Below are positions 11,709 through 25,089 of a stretch of 64,000 bases of DNA, piece by piece. Source of the stretch: Haberlea rhodopensis (taxonomy: Eukaryota > Streptophyta > Magnoliopsida > Lamiales > Gesneriaceae); assembly GCA_907163345.1 (NCBI GenBank), contig CAJQUN010000014.1, forward strand, positions 2,852,001-2,916,000, given 5' to 3'. The position numbers and the translations under genes were made by a program. The notes below the pieces were generated by a model. The model made no database searches, was not told the origin of the DNA, and saw only the letters and a list, made by a program, of their open reading frames with translations. The first letter of the stretch is position 1; each line of letters begins with the position of its first letter.

Positions 11709-14700
11709 ATGTCCGCCACTGCCGTATCGAATATTTCTTGTTGCCATAGTCAAATTCGAGATGCATTCAGTTCGGATAATCGGAAACGTTTTACATCACC
11801 GGTGGATTCGAGACTGGTGAAAATCAAGACGTTCAGGCCTTTTGGCCAGGTTATGTTTCCATTTCTATTCAACAAAATCACGATTATGTGCGCAATTCAG
11901 GTCCTCTTGATCAGTTTTAGGTTCAAGATTTGTTGTAATTTAGAAACTTTATTTCCTTTCGTATATGCTGCCTTGAGAGTTTAAATTTCTTGTTTCTGTT
12001 GTTATACTTGTAATGTGTGTCGTGATCTTTAGAATGGGAAATTTGATACTAACTCAAGGGCATTGCCTTTAACGTGCATCTCACCGTACATTTTGAATAT
12101 TCTGAAATGATATATTCCAAATGTATTGTGAGAATGCCCTTAAGGTCTTGTATATGTGTACAGTGTACTTTTCAACATATTGAAAGATTGAAAGAATTGT
12201 ATGTGAGCTCGTAGGAGGTTCGAGGGGATAGTTACGTTCCTTTTGATTTGTAACCTTTTTTAAAGATTTGTTTTGCAAAATTACCGTCAAACACTTACGA
12301 AAAACAAAGGTTGAAAAATGTTATATTTTTCAAAAATCATGGTCAAATAGATGTAATTTGTTTAAATAATCCAGAGGTTCGAGCTTAGGGGTGGATGAGA
12401 GGAAAATTTTGGTTTCAATAAAACAAAAGGACCTTTCGTAGTCCACTGAGGTGCCCCATTGAATTAAATGGTCTGCCTTCAAGCTGAATGAAAATGGCAA
12501 TATGTATGCTGGCATTTTCTATCTGATTTTTATCCTGCTATCAGTTAGAGCCTTAGAGGAGTGGAACTGGCATCCTTATTGAACAGTTCTCTGAAAATGA
12601 GGCATTGTGTTCTTAAATATATACCCGGAACCTTTAAATGTATATTTTCTAATTGGATCTTATCATTATTCATTTGAAGTAATAAGTTTTACTTGTAATT
12701 GACCTTTTCTATCTCACAGTCGCAAGTCAGGCTGAACCACTCTAGAAGAGAGTCAACTTGTTTGAATATTCGAATGACATATCTAGATGAGAAGGTAGCG
12801 GCTAGAAGCATTGTCGTGAATCCTTCTGACATTTTGGTAATAATCAGCATATTATTTTTGGAATTTTGCATGGAAGAAATATGTTTCAAATAGAATTGAC
12901 TGGAAACATTTATTCTGCTAATAGTTGTGATTTAAATTAATTGAACTCATGGGACCATTCTTTCTGCAGGCATATGAGCTTGTCCAAGGAGCTGATGTGA
13001 GTCCCAAATATTTTTTTCATCTTCTCTTGAAATTTTATGTCACAGTATTAATATGCTGCTGTCTATTCCCCCTAATTGGAAAGTTCATTCTTTATGTGAA
13101 GTGACACCCATTAGAAGCATAAATTTTTGCTGTTATGCAAGGCTTTCTCAGGTTGATATTTCATTACCATGTTCCAAGATTTAAACTCTTTTTATTCTTT
13201 GATTTTCTCCCATTAAATAACTAATCCTGGATAGCAGTAGATGATAGTAGTGATGTTGAGAATGCATGATGAGGATTGTAATTGCAGTGTTGATTTATTT
13301 AGATTGTATTTCATTTAAGCGTAGAATTTGTAATATTACTAATTATGCTTTCTGAAGTTATTGCGGGACCCTACAGCAAATCTGGCTGAAGCCATTTGTG
13401 AAAAGTTTATTGACTCCAATTTGGTGTTTCATTTTGGTATGATTGGGCCCTTGAACTTTTGGTGCGCAGGTGAGGTGGAGTTATATCTTGGATAAATCAG
13501 CTCCTGAACCTCCAACTGCTGTTCTTTTACACGGCATTCTAGGTTGCAGGAAAAATTGGGGTGGGTACTACACTTTTATTTAGAATATAATTATTTGGAA
13601 GCAAATCAATAATCATTACAGGTCACTTGGATAGTTATATTGTGAAATTCTAGGTTGCTTGATCTCGACCAATCAGTTAGTTGCATTCTTTTTGCTGTTT
13701 ATTTTTTATCACACTATCACATGAAAGTTAGGGTGTATTTGGTTGGCATGATGAAGGAGTGATTGACAAATTATAATAGAACATCCCATGTTCTTCTGGA
13801 GTTTTGGAAATGGCATTGAAAACCATGGGCCCGTGATAACTAAAAAAATGTGGGCAGTAGACATCACCTCAGGGAGGTGTGATGTGTATGCGCCATTGCT
13901 ACAGTAATATGGATAGTGGATGGGCATTTACGCCTATACCATTTTCTGGAGATATGAAACCCTACATTTTTTATAAAATTTTAAGCCGCCACTTCTCATT
14001 TCTTGCTCAAAATGCCGACTGCTGAGACGAGAAGAATAGGTTAACTGAAATGCCATTTACGTAGCAAAAGAGGTTGGTGAAACAAATGGTTTCTCATCTC
14101 CCCACCTCATTCAATTCGAATTCAATGTTTCACATGTGTTCCAGTTATTAGCTTATAAAGTTCGTAGCTTCTTCTTATTTGCACAAGTAATTTTCTGAAA
14201 AGGAATTAAAGCTTACCGAGGTGGTTCTGTCACGATCTGTAGGTATGAGTCGAGGACGTGTGTTACACACCTTCACCTTCACCTCGAACTCCAACGCCAA
14301 ATAGACGTAGGGATAATGAAAATTTAGAGCATATAAAATGACATCTTCACATTCAAACACAAAATCACGTAGAAAAAAAGGGATTGAAGCTTACCAAGTT
14401 GAATCTCTCGCGATTTGGAACCTCGAGTCGGCGTCGAGTGTTGGGTGAGTTTGGGGAGTAATTTGGGGGAAATCGGTGAGTGCCAAACCACCGATGCATT
14501 TATGGATGGATTATGGGTTGGTAATGTTAACATCTCATATACATAAGGGTTAATTTAGGTATTTTTTCACATATTTTATAAACACAATCATCAACTATCA
14601 ATCAAACCAAACATATTATACATTATAATATAACTTTGTAATCATACAAACCAAACATGTTACAAATTATCATACTAATCTACTTATCCTTTTTTATCAT

Positions 14701-17700
14701 TCTTATTACACATCCTTCACTTATCTTATCTTCGTACCAAGCGCACCTTTACTGGCTAGAAATATCCTGAATGTGATACCAAATTGTCCAGAATTAAGAC
14801 ATGGCTCAACCAGTAATTTTATATTTGGAAATTTCTGATTTAATTTGTTTATCTTCAAATCTCTTTATCAAAACAATTGCTTCTTTGGGAAAAGTCTGGG
14901 AAAATTGAGATCCTTGTGGTGATTTAGGACTCTCAGCGCGTGTAGTCAACAGTGTCTTAATACTTGCAAGCTGGGGCATAGAAAAGTTCATGTTCGAAGA
15001 AACATTTCCTTGACAAATTACACAGTTAACAAGTAAAAGTAGGTTTATCCTGAAGTCGCTTGAGGATGAAGTCACATTTTCCAATGAAGGCATAACTCAT
15101 AATTGAAATAGTTTCTCAATAATTGCTACTGTTAGATTTGGTGTGCATGATGTCAATCTCAACATTGTCCTTTCCTATAAGATCAGTTGATACTTGAAAA
15201 TTCATGTGACTTGTGCTATAACTTCTCCTAAACATAACAATTTATGATAATATTGGCAGGTACTTTTGCTCGAAGATTGGCCAAAGAGTTTCCTAAATGG
15301 CAAGTACGTCAATTATGCATTTCATATTTTTGTGATTTGAGTGCCTGCATTTACCTTATTTTGACAAAGTAGCTTAAAAAATATCAATACTTCAAGTATA
15401 TGATGTGACCGTATTCTTGAAGGTGAATGAGAAGAAGCTGCATACTTCTTCACATTTCTACATAATTTTAACCCAAACCTTACACTATCCATACTTTGAT
15501 TGGCCCAGTTTCTCCTGGTAGACCTGCGCTGTCATGGTGATTCAGCATCTCTGAAGAAGAGAGGAGCCCATACTGTTGCTTCAGCTGCTCTTGATGTTTT
15601 AAAGCTAGTATGTGTTTCAAAAAAGGAGATTTATATTACATGAGACACTCCTTTAATTACGTAGTCTATAGAAGGCACAAAAGGATATTTGGTCTTATCT
15701 GTTTTCTCTTGCGTTTCATTCTTCATTGGTAGCTTCCGTTTTTTTCCCAAATGGTAAGCAACACTGTATCTGATGTAAATTCAAACTACTGCATGTGTCA
15801 ATAACTTTTCATCTTATCTACCACAGTAAATAGAAGGGTTCAAAATATTGCCTAGATGCAATTTCTGAAACACTAAGATCAGAATCCATTTTTTTTTCTT
15901 TTTGAATCTTGCTTGACCTTAGAATCAGTAATAGAAAATTTTACCCGATCAACCCTCCTGTTTTTACTATATTATTTGCTATCTATTGTATCCATCCAAA
16001 TGATAGGTAATGAAGTTAGTTGCTTATTGTTCTTTTTCTAATAATCCTCATTTGTTCTGTCAACTAGCTTGGTCAGATGAGGCTTACTCCTCGAGTGGTA
16101 GTTGGTCACAGCTTTGGTGGAAAAGGTAGCTTAGACTTCAGTTTTTGTAGCTTTGATAATCCAGAGATATGGTTATGAGGATGAGCCTTCTTCAGTGCTC
16201 TTTTTACTACTCAGGAATAGTGTCATACATGATACCTCATTTTCCTATTTCCCCTGCAGTTGCCTTGAGCATGGTGGATCAGGTTGCAAAACCTCTTGCT
16301 CGACCTGTTAGAGTAAGCTATGGATTCTAAAAGCTTTAGGATTTATTCTCGTCAATTCTTTTAGTTGAAATTAGTTGCAGAGACGTAGATTGATTGTATT
16401 AGTTTCTTCAGGATGATGGATCTCTGTTGTGTTAACACTTTACTTTACCAAGATTTTCTTGATTTTGTTGCTTATCGATCCTCTTTCCTTTGATGTTTCA
16501 GGTTTGGGTTTTAGATGCTACTCCTGGCAATGTTCGGGCTGGTGCAGATGGAGACGACCATCCTGCTGAACTCATCTCTTTTCTAAGCACATTGCCGAAA
16601 GAGGTATGTCATGTGTGTTTATCAGCTTAACTTATTTACTTCTTCTCCTTTTCTCATTTGTCTCACAGTTTCTCCATTTGACTTCGTGAAACCAAGTATG
16701 TGGTCTGTTTGCCATATTTTCTCTTCGTGCTCAATCAGTTTAGTTATGAATGTAATTCCAAGCCACTGGAACAAATATTGAAAATGCCTTTTTGTGCTGA
16801 TGTAAGCAATTGGATATTATTATTACAGTATATCAGTCATTGTATTCTATGTTATACTAACTTCCAGGACATTGCGCATGAAACCGAGAGAAGAGAGTAG
16901 AAAAGAGATGGTTGCATGTGTATGAAACCAAATTTGATACTCTCGGATCAAGCCTTTTTGTATTTTGAAATGTACTTAAAGATTCTTCTTGCGATTATCA
17001 TTCAAATAAGAAACATTTACTTTCAGTAATCCTATCCCTCCACACAGCCCACACCCCCCCTCCCCCCTCCCCCAAAATGAAATCACAATTAGAACACACG
17101 GAACATTCTGTAGTGATAACTATTACATCACCAATGTATATTTTGTGTTTCCAGCAATGAAGCCAGGTCTATTCTTCTGCTTCCCGAAGGCAGAGCCTAC
17201 TCCGCAACAGCAATAATAAGGCTTTAAACCAGACATAGATTCAATTATAGCACGTGGATGGAACGAATAAATGTTTAGCAGCTTTAAATGTTTAGCAGAA
17301 CAGGAAAGAAAATTATACATAGTTTGTTAGTTAATTTGTCAATTTGTCCACTTGTGTTCTCGAGTTGAGAACCTTAGCATCTATGCTATTTGCTCTCCTT
17401 TTTTTATCACACCCCTCTCGTTCGGTAGTGACTTTGAGGAACACGTAACTACATATATAATCTATACGGCCTATGCTGCCGTTGTCTTGATCACATCCAT
17501 TTGCATATTTCTCGTGTTTCTTTACAGTACAATGTCTCAACTTATATGCCTTGTAAGCACTACTTAAGTATGGGCAGTGCCATCAAGCGCAGTTAATGAT
17601 GTACTTTTCCTTCGCCATCTCTATGGAATTTATGATGGTGCTCATTTTTTAATTAAACTTCTCTGGTACCTTGTACTCAAATTATTGTTCAATGAAGGTC

Positions 17701-18672
17701 TCTTCCAAAAGAGGTGTCATGGATGCTCTCGCTCAGAGCGGCTTCTCGAAAGATGTGGCACAGGTTGGTTGTATGCTATGTACTAGGTCTGTGAGTATTA
17801 TGCATGTGAATTGCATCTCTCACTTTTTTCCGTAACCAACCAATTTTTTATATGCCCCTGTTATTCCATCGCAGTGGGTGGTAACAAATCTTCGGCAGAC
17901 TCCAATTAACGGATCATTATCATCAAGCTTCTCTTGGGTATTTGATCTCAAAGGTATTTCAGAGATGTATCGATCATATGAAGAGACAAACATGTGGTAA
18001 GTTTTCCTCCGAACTTGATAAAGAAAGAAATAACACCTATGTCTGCATGTTACTTTCTTTACAATCTCACGTATTAGTGAATCCTACAGCTTCTAAAGCT
18101 ACTATTGTTACCATCAATGTAGGAAAATTGTGGAAGATGTGCCTCGAGGTGTACATATTAATTTTCTGAAAGCAGAAAGGAGCTTGCACAGATGGGCCCT
18201 AGAAGACCTCCGTAGGATTCATGTCGCCGAGGAACAAGCAGCTGAAGAGGGAGGTGGAGTTGAAATGCATGTCCTCGAAGATGCTGGCCACTGGGTATGT
18301 ACTCTGTGTTATCTCAACATTATTGTCCACAAATTGAAATAATCTTTATTTTCATAGCTGTAGGCTGCAAAGTTCAAAGTTCGCTCTTCTAGCGCTTTTT
18401 TTAGAACACTGTATGTTAGATGACCGGAGGTTTGATGTAGACCCAGCCGGTATATGACAAGAAAAAGGAAAATAGACGAGATAGATTTCGCCGAACCTCC
18501 CACAAAGAAGACAATAAGACAAATGCTCTATCAGCCAAAGCATCTGCCACTATATTCCTTATACATAAACATGCGAGGATATAACAATTAAAAATTTGCT
18601 TTATTTCAGGTACACGCTGACAATCCAGACGGGCTTTTTAGAATTCTTTCATTCTCATTCGAAGGATTTTAA
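11709..18672 (+). CDS. Alpha/beta-hydrolase-fold protein, probably chloroplastic
   Basis: Thirteen exons join in frame to 384 residues: 11709-11849, 12720-12836, 12970-12996, 13470-13560, 15260-15303, 15509-15607, 16068-16125, 16260-16312, 16502-16603, 17698-17763, 17875-17996, 18123-18294, 18610-18672. The first ~75 residues are rich in S, R, K and T with few acids, like a plastid transit peptide. The mature part shows VLLHGILGCRKNW (oxyanion loop), LLVDLRCHGDSASL, nucleophile elbow VVVGHSFGGKVAL (Ser), WVLDATPGNVR and the catalytic His in EDAGHWVHADNPDGL. This is the ABHD11/YbfF-like group of plant single-copy hydrolases (Arabidopsis At1g13820 type, from memory). The substrate is unknown. 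Intron 4 carries a 1-kb MITE and intron 12 a LINE relic. All junctions are GT..AG and the reading frame is intact. Confidence 0.9.
12053..12145. repeat. Short fold-back element, second copy of the 2829-2942 family
   Basis: Imperfect palindrome in intron 1 of the hydrolase gene. The left arm reads CTCAAGGGCATT and, further in, CTCACCGTACATTTTGAAT. The right arm's reverse complement reads CTTAAGGGCATTCTCAC then ATACATTTGGAATAT. The arms match those of the element near 2.9 kb. Confidence 0.5.
13731..14748. mobile_element. Non-autonomous PIF/Harbinger-type element (TTA target duplication) in an intron
   Basis: Termini are GGGTGTATTTGGTTGG on the left and, as reverse complement, AGGTGCGCTTGGTACG on the right. 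They are flanked by TTA at 13728-13730 and 14749-14751, the classic Tourist/Harbinger target duplication. About 1,018 bp lie within intron 4 of the hydrolase gene. Inside are two diverged copies of a ~60-bp segment (around 14205-14265 and 14383-14445), each followed on the minus strand by a donor-like G|GTAAGCTT. No transposase frame is present, so movement would depend on an enzyme encoded elsewhere. Confidence 0.8.
18420..18590 (-). pseudogene. LINE-type RNase H tail relic
   Basis: On the minus strand an open stretch reads CIRNIVADALADRAF, resembling the conserved (R)xxNxVADxLA segment near the end of RNase H domains in plant L1-type LINEs. Flanking residues keep no further domain. It lies in the last intron of the plus-strand hydrolase gene and has no start or complete domain, so it is a decayed fragment. 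Confidence 0.4.
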
Positions 18673-20014
18673 GAACCAGGATGCTGCCATGATTTGTTCA
18701 TTTCTTGAATCAAGGTTCGATATGTCCGCATTTTGTAGTTGTGTGACAATTTTGTGTTGGTCTCCAAGCATTCATTGTATAGAGCTGCGTTACAAGAATT
18801 TAGGTGGCTGAACTGAAGCGACAGATTACAGCATATATTAGGTTTTGAAGTTGCATTTGTTTGAGAGCCATTTTTGGATATACAATCAGATTAAGTAGTA
18901 GAAAGAAAGTCATATTTAGCCTGGGAACAGAACATTATTTGTACATGTTAATCTATTACATTCATTATAGAGTTGTTTTGAGAATTAGTACCAGCCAATG
19001 GAAGTGACTGTTATATGCCACAGCTCCTAGATATTCCATTTTTGTTTAGTTTTCATTCGGCTGGAGAAAAATGATCTACAGTATATGGTTTAATGCACAC
19101 GCATATACATACATGCAGATTCCTGTTGATAAGAAGAAAAGAAAGTTGATGGATAAAGAAACACGAAATATTTTTGTACTCATTAGGGAGACCGTTGTAT
19201 TAATTGCAAAAATGTCCTTCCATTTCTCTTCTATTTCCAAAACGCCTTGAATTTCTTGGCCCTTGTGCAAAATTTTCGTCCTTTTTCTAGAGTTTAAAAT
19301 AAGCGTTGTCGCGTGCTCCAAATATTATGGTCAAGGAAGAGTTTCATTGTCTGAAATTTGGAACTATAGTTACTGACAATTGCAGATGAACAAATTTACT
19401 TTTGGGAGAGATATCAGTTGAAAACTATGACGGGGGATCATCAAATTAGTTTTTATGGTTAATTTAAACAAGTCTCGAGAAAGACTACTCCAGGAACTAA
19501 TGATTTGTTCATAAATGAGAGAATGGGCAGGAGCAGGCGCTTTCCTTATAGAATAGTTAATAGAATTATGGGGTTAGATTTGAATTTATGCATAAAATCT
19601 CTCTTTTTTTCCCCCAGTCGTCCTTAGCAAACTGGTTGGATTGGGGAGCCAAGCAAAGTAAAAGCAACCAAATTTGATGCTAAATATATGAAATTTAATA
19701 TTTTTATAAATATTAAACATCAAATTTCCAAACTTTAGACAATGAAGAGGCATTACCTCCCCTCGATTCCACAAATGAGTACCCACACACTGGATGTTTA
19801 TGTTTGTTTACTCAACTTAATAACACAATTAACATAGATGTGAGCTCCAAAAGAGAGATGCACATAGGGTCGGTTGCACAGATTAGTCTGTGTAGAAAAC
19901 CTTTTGCAAATCAAAACTAGACCTTTCTAGTTATATTCAATACACCAGAGAAGCCAAGTTTGCAAAAAAATATTTTGTATAGACCCATTTGTGCAAATTC
20001 CCCATATATATATA
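18673..20014. other. Intergenic region between hydrolase gene and Helitron
   Basis: About 1.3 kb of AT-rich sequence including the hydrolase 3' flank. It ends in a TATATATA run that is the Helitron target. I see no gene. Confidence 0.6.
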
Positions 20015-20049
20015 CTAGTTTTCTTGGGCACCGCACAAGGTGCGGTGCC
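20015..20049 (-). repeat. Helitron 3' terminus: hairpin plus CTAG
   Basis: A 10-bp perfect inverted repeat (arms 20027-20036 and 20040-20049) with loop AAG sits 8 bases from the terminal CTAG at 20015-20018. In Helitrons this hairpin acts as the transposition terminator. Confidence 0.9.
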
Positions 20050-21457
20050 AGGTGCAAGCATGTTGGTCAAGAACAAACGTGATAGGGAACTTGGAAATCA
20101 ACACAAACATTTTCCATTAGTGAGCATCTACGGTTTTATCAGAGGATCAGCTGTACTTGATACAAATGGATACCATAGAATGATTAGTTTTCCACCGACC
20201 AATGCGAGAAGTGGTGTTCCTATAGCAAGTGACAACATATGTGTTGGTCAAAGTATTCCTGTAAGTTTCCCTCATTTGAACCAGAATCATATGGGCATGA
20301 TCAAATTGGATCAAAGCAAATTCAAACTTGTAACTCCATTTACACCAAGTCAACAGAGGAAACCACAACATTTGGGGTTCCAGTTCCATCATAGATTTAT
20401 TTAGTTCTTCGAACTTAAATTTATGTTATTTGATTATTATGGTGTGCGTGCATAGCGTTAATGGGTGGGATCTATTTTCTTTGGAGATAGGTCACATAAT
20501 TATTTCAGGATATCAGATGTTATTCGAGTTTTAAGTAAAATAAAATTTATGCTTCTTAAATGAAATGTATAAACATTTGATGAATTACCTTATTTCCTTG
20601 CTTTATACAGTTTATGCTGTGAGGTTGATGCGTATTGAGTTCGGTGGCGCATTTGCTGACCTGTTGAATGAGCAAGTTAAGTGTTCAGGGGATAATGAGA
20701 TGGGATATGTTGAAAGAACTCTTGGTTTCCGTACTCGTGATTCACATTCCCCAGAATAGCATGGGAGTGTATTCATTTTTTGAGAGGGAAAAAATTACCT
20801 CGGCAACGATAATTTGATCACATTCAATATTTTCAATGAGCGAGTCATTGGGATTTTTTCCATAGCCGTTACCGCTCATAAATCGAGGTGGTTGAGTTGC
20901 GGCTGCCAATGGCATATTCGCCGAAACTGCTTGTTTCAAGAAACAGGAAAAATACATGAATTCATCAGGATAAGTATAAACTTATATCAAAAATCAAATG
21001 CGTCAAACATTATAAGTAAATCACAAAAGTGTATTGATAAGAACTCACATTTTGTCTCGAGAAGGCAATGATATGGATAAATATTTTCCCTGTCCAGTAG
21101 AACATTATGATTCAATTTTGTACAGAATTTCCATAGAAGCCTGCAAAGCTCACTAATCTCCAATAATTTCACATAATTTAGCGTAAAGTATCAAGTTCCA
21201 TATATCATGATCAATTCTTTTCCAACAAACATAGGAATAATTAACGAGGCACTGAATCCATAGCCTGAAAAAGTTCACTAGAAATGTTGCTCATACTAAA
21301 GGAGCAGACGGAGGCATGTATATAGGGTCGAAGCTAAATGTATTCCCAAAAGTAGATCATACACCATGCATGTGCAGAAACACAAAAAGCTAACAAGTAA
21401 TTTAGTGTTTCCAAAAATATGCTGGATATTTCTCAGCTAGTAGATGTCATGGGATAT
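20050..21457. other. Helitron 3' non-coding part
   Basis: About 1.4 kb between the RPA stop codon and the 3' hairpin. A plus-strand open frame (to 20404) runs out of the terminus and has no family resemblance. Nothing else is recognised. Confidence 0.5.
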
Positions 21458-24400
21458 CTAGTTGAATTGCTTGGGCCTAATGACCCTGCCTCTTTTGGAT
21501 CTCTTTGGGCTTGATATTTTTCCAGCAGCATCTACAACATAGAACATGAGGAAATGTTAAGGGCTGGCCGGGAAAAGGCAGGTAAGATACGAATAGCACA
21601 TATGTGATATGAGGTTTGGGGAAAAACCTTTAACAGGGTTCAAGGATTGTTTGAGTTTTTTTCCAGAATTGGGTTCTTCCTCGGAGCTGGTATCGTCAAT
21701 CACAACATGTTTCAAAGACCTCTTTGATCGATTTCTGTTCGGGCTCCCAACTGCATGACGCCATGTTCTATTAGGCACATAAACATTTTGATTCCAGTAG
21801 AGAAAGGGAAAAAATTGGCTTGACAACCAAAACGATTATTCTATCAGTTTTTTTTTGTATATTTCCTTGGGAAGTACCTTTCTCAAGTTTCACGGGAACA
21901 GGTAAGACAGTTGCCGTGCGAGCTGTAGATTACAAAATATGAAAAAACCTCATACACATGAAAACAGTTAATTTTTTAATTTGGCTTGGTAAATAACTTT
22001 AATTAGAACAAGAAAGGAACTTCTAAACGATGTACCTTCAGTCAACTTATTTTCGTGATCAGTGGGTGGTTCAAGATGGCTGGAATGTTGCACGATGGAC
22101 GTCCTTTTTTTGGGTAAGCGATGTTTTTTCCTTGTGTGAACGAGTTCTATAACATACAAACATTACGTAAGCATCATTTTTTTTTAGAGGTTTGAACATT
22201 TTTTCCCCCTTGTGGGAATAACCTAATTAAAGAATTTACATTTACAACCTGCAAGGAAAAGCTCATCGTCTTCAGGTTCTGTTCCCAGCAATACAGTGGG
22301 TTGTACTATGTTGTCTGCGAACAATGCGAAAACTAATGTTTGTATTGTGTTAGTTCATTTTTACGAGCGTTGCCAAAAAAAACTCACCAGATTTGTGCTC
22401 CACATCTACTTCACCAATTTTAGATTTCCCCTGGTTGACAAGGCGCCTTCTTACTGATGCATCAGCTATGAATAAACTCGAATTAGTTTTTTTCGTTGAC
22501 AACATATTATAATTGTCGGTCCATATGGGATGATAATAAGGAAAATAAATGGCTAACCTATCTCACAAATGTCTATCGGCTTCTCCAAATCAGGTGTATG
22601 AGGATCCTCATCTGTTGGCATGAGCGAGTCTCCAAAATTAAGTTTTCTCTTAGTTGAGGTACCGGAAGCTGAAGAAATGATGTTTGTTATTTTTGGGTAC
22701 AATATCATGCAAACATATTAAATCACTAATAAAGTTTGTGGGTTAAAATAACCTTCATGTTCATGGCTGGTATGCAAAGCAACAGACGAATGTCTGGCGG
22801 GGTTAGGTGTTAGCATGGGTTCACAACTGGAGAAGGTATCAGCAGGTTCCATAGCCAACAAGTTGTACATAATTATGTCATTTCCACTTTTCCCTCGGAA
22901 AAGGCTCGATCTTATTTTCATTAGCATGAAAAGATCATTCAACCTGTCGTCGACTAAATGAATGGGAGGCGTACCTTCCTATGAGATCAAGTGATATTGA
23001 ATTGTTATACAATATGCAAATATATTGAAATGGGTAATAAGATGTGAAGTTTTAATAACGCTACCTTGGCAGTTCGGTCGTGGAATTCATGGGATGACAT
23101 TCCAAGAATTAGTTCACCATCCTTTCCGAATACAGTCACCTCCAACGATCCAGTGTTATCAAAAACACTTAGACGGAACCTAAATCTATCAAAAAATGTT
23201 ACCCACATTAATTTGGGCACACTCTGAGTTCGCTAAATGACATACAAGTATATACTTGACCACATTGATTACCTGGGTTTGGCGGTGCGATTTTCCTGAC
23301 ATGTGTTGCATTTGAATAAGGTATCATAACCAACATTTATGCCAAAGCGGCATACCTCACAACACATGTACATAAAGCTCTGTGTCTTATTCTCCAAGCA
23401 TCCCTTGACCCTGATATTGTACCTACCAAGCTGCAAGGAAGAAATCACAAAAGGCTGATAGACTTGGAGTTATTTGCAAAAAAGATAAATAGTAAGAGAG
23501 GCGTGGGAAAGCAATATAACCTCAGAACTGTGAAGGATTTCGAAGATAGTGCTGACTGGTAACGCTTCCCCTGTTTTCAATTCTATCTTCTCCTCAAAAA
23601 AACCACCTCTCTCAACCATATCATCAATCAACATCCTCTCCTTTGCACGCCTGGGGGAAAGAATTAGGCAAGCACCATATAAAGCATATTGTAAGTATGT
23701 ATAAATTCAAAAATGTATAGAGATAAAGTAGCACCATTCTTGTATATCCAGAAATGATTGCATGTCAACATGGTCCAACACAATTGAGGTTGATGTTGAG
23801 CTAAACCTATGAAAAGAGCACAACAATGATAGAAAGAAAAATAACGACAATCACAAGCTCGTAAGACATATAGCATATTGCTCTTACCATAGTAGCCCTT
23901 GACAATAAAATTGAGTAAAGCAATGACTGGACGCCTATGGATGGCATTGAGGGTGGCGTACATATTATCAGGGACAACATTGTCCCACAAAGTAACCACA
24001 AAGGGGGTCCTTCTGCAATGATTAATTAAAGAAATTTGAGCACGTATAAAATCATGTAGTATCGAGCTTTGTGCAAAATTAAACTAATTGACCTACAATT
24101 TATCGATGGCCGCGTACTCGTAAAGTACATGTTGTTGACCCCTTATGAGTATCTTTCTGGGAGGCCTTTTCTCAATGACCACACAGGTGGTGTCTGCAAG
24201 GGAAGAATGTGGATGATTTAAGGCTGGAAGTTTGGGGGGGAAATTAGGGGAAGTACAAAAAAAAATTAAGCACGTACTAATCAGTTTTTTAGATTCCAAG
24301 AATAACGCAAACTTGCTGTGGTCAATGAATTCTGGCCGAAAGGCTGATGAAGGGATGATGTCGTCAATAATAGGCATGATTGCTGTTTGTGAAGTAATGA

Positions 24401-24793
24401 TCCATTGGAATTGACTGCTGACCAAGTCATTTTTGTAAAGATCTTTGACTTTCTTGACTTGGGCATTGGAGATCTGGTATGTCTTGTTCTCTTCAAGGTT
24501 ATCTTTGTAAAGATCGACGTCATTTTTGAAAATGATGGCCTCGACGGTATCGCCCTTATTTGGAATGGTATAAAAGATGAAATATATAGTGGTTCCCATT
24601 AGTAAAAGCTAGTAGAATAGTCAACGAAATAATGTGAACTTCTTACATTTGTGTCTGCAAAGACCATCTTTTGATACTTGGTAGGAGAATCTAGTGCAGT
24701 CCTAACAGCGAGCTTGCTTACGACCCGAACCTTTGATGACCATTGTCTTGTTGTGTCAGTGATTGAACTAATAGGCATCAATTTTGCATCCAT
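21458..24793 (-). CDS. Helitron-encoded RPA1-like single-strand DNA-binding protein
   Basis: Start ATG at 24793, stop at 21460-21458. Exons by phase: 24793-24647, 24554-24278, 24193-24097, 24012-23888, then one from about 23806, 23650-23521, 23430-23273, 23185-23065, 22978-22753, several small exons and the last at 21531-21458. The order is an N-terminal OB fold (MPISSITDTTRQW...), a middle OB fold (TPFVVTLWDNVV) and a C-terminal zinc OB fold (CCEVC...CNTC followed by FRLSVFDNTGSLEVTVFG), as in RPA large subunits. A basic tail (KRSLK, SPKRSKRGRVIR) could be a nuclear signal. In Helitrons it would coat single-stranded intermediates. The junction after 23888 leaves the frame one base out with canonical splice sites, so this copy may be defective. 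Confidence 0.8.
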
Positions 24794-25089
24794 TTTGTAA
24801 CTTCCTGGACCTTCCTAAACACACAACATGTTAAGTAATTAAATGGATAGAGTTCATTAGAATGGATGAGTTATATAATATTGATAAGATGAGATGACAT
24901 ATAAGAAACAATATTTGCACATGAAATATGAAAAAAACAAATAATGGCCTCAAGATAGGGAAAGCGATTGGTTGAAAAGGTATTTAAGATGTCATTCTAT
25001 ATAGATGAAACAATTATGTAGTGTAAAGGGCAAAACACAAAACTACATACCGGAAATTGATAACCACGCAAACAGTTGATTAGAACCCC

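Noticed and set aside
19991..20404. 137-codon plus-strand open frame
   Set aside because: It starts outside the Helitron, crosses its 3' terminus and hairpin, and has no recognised motif.
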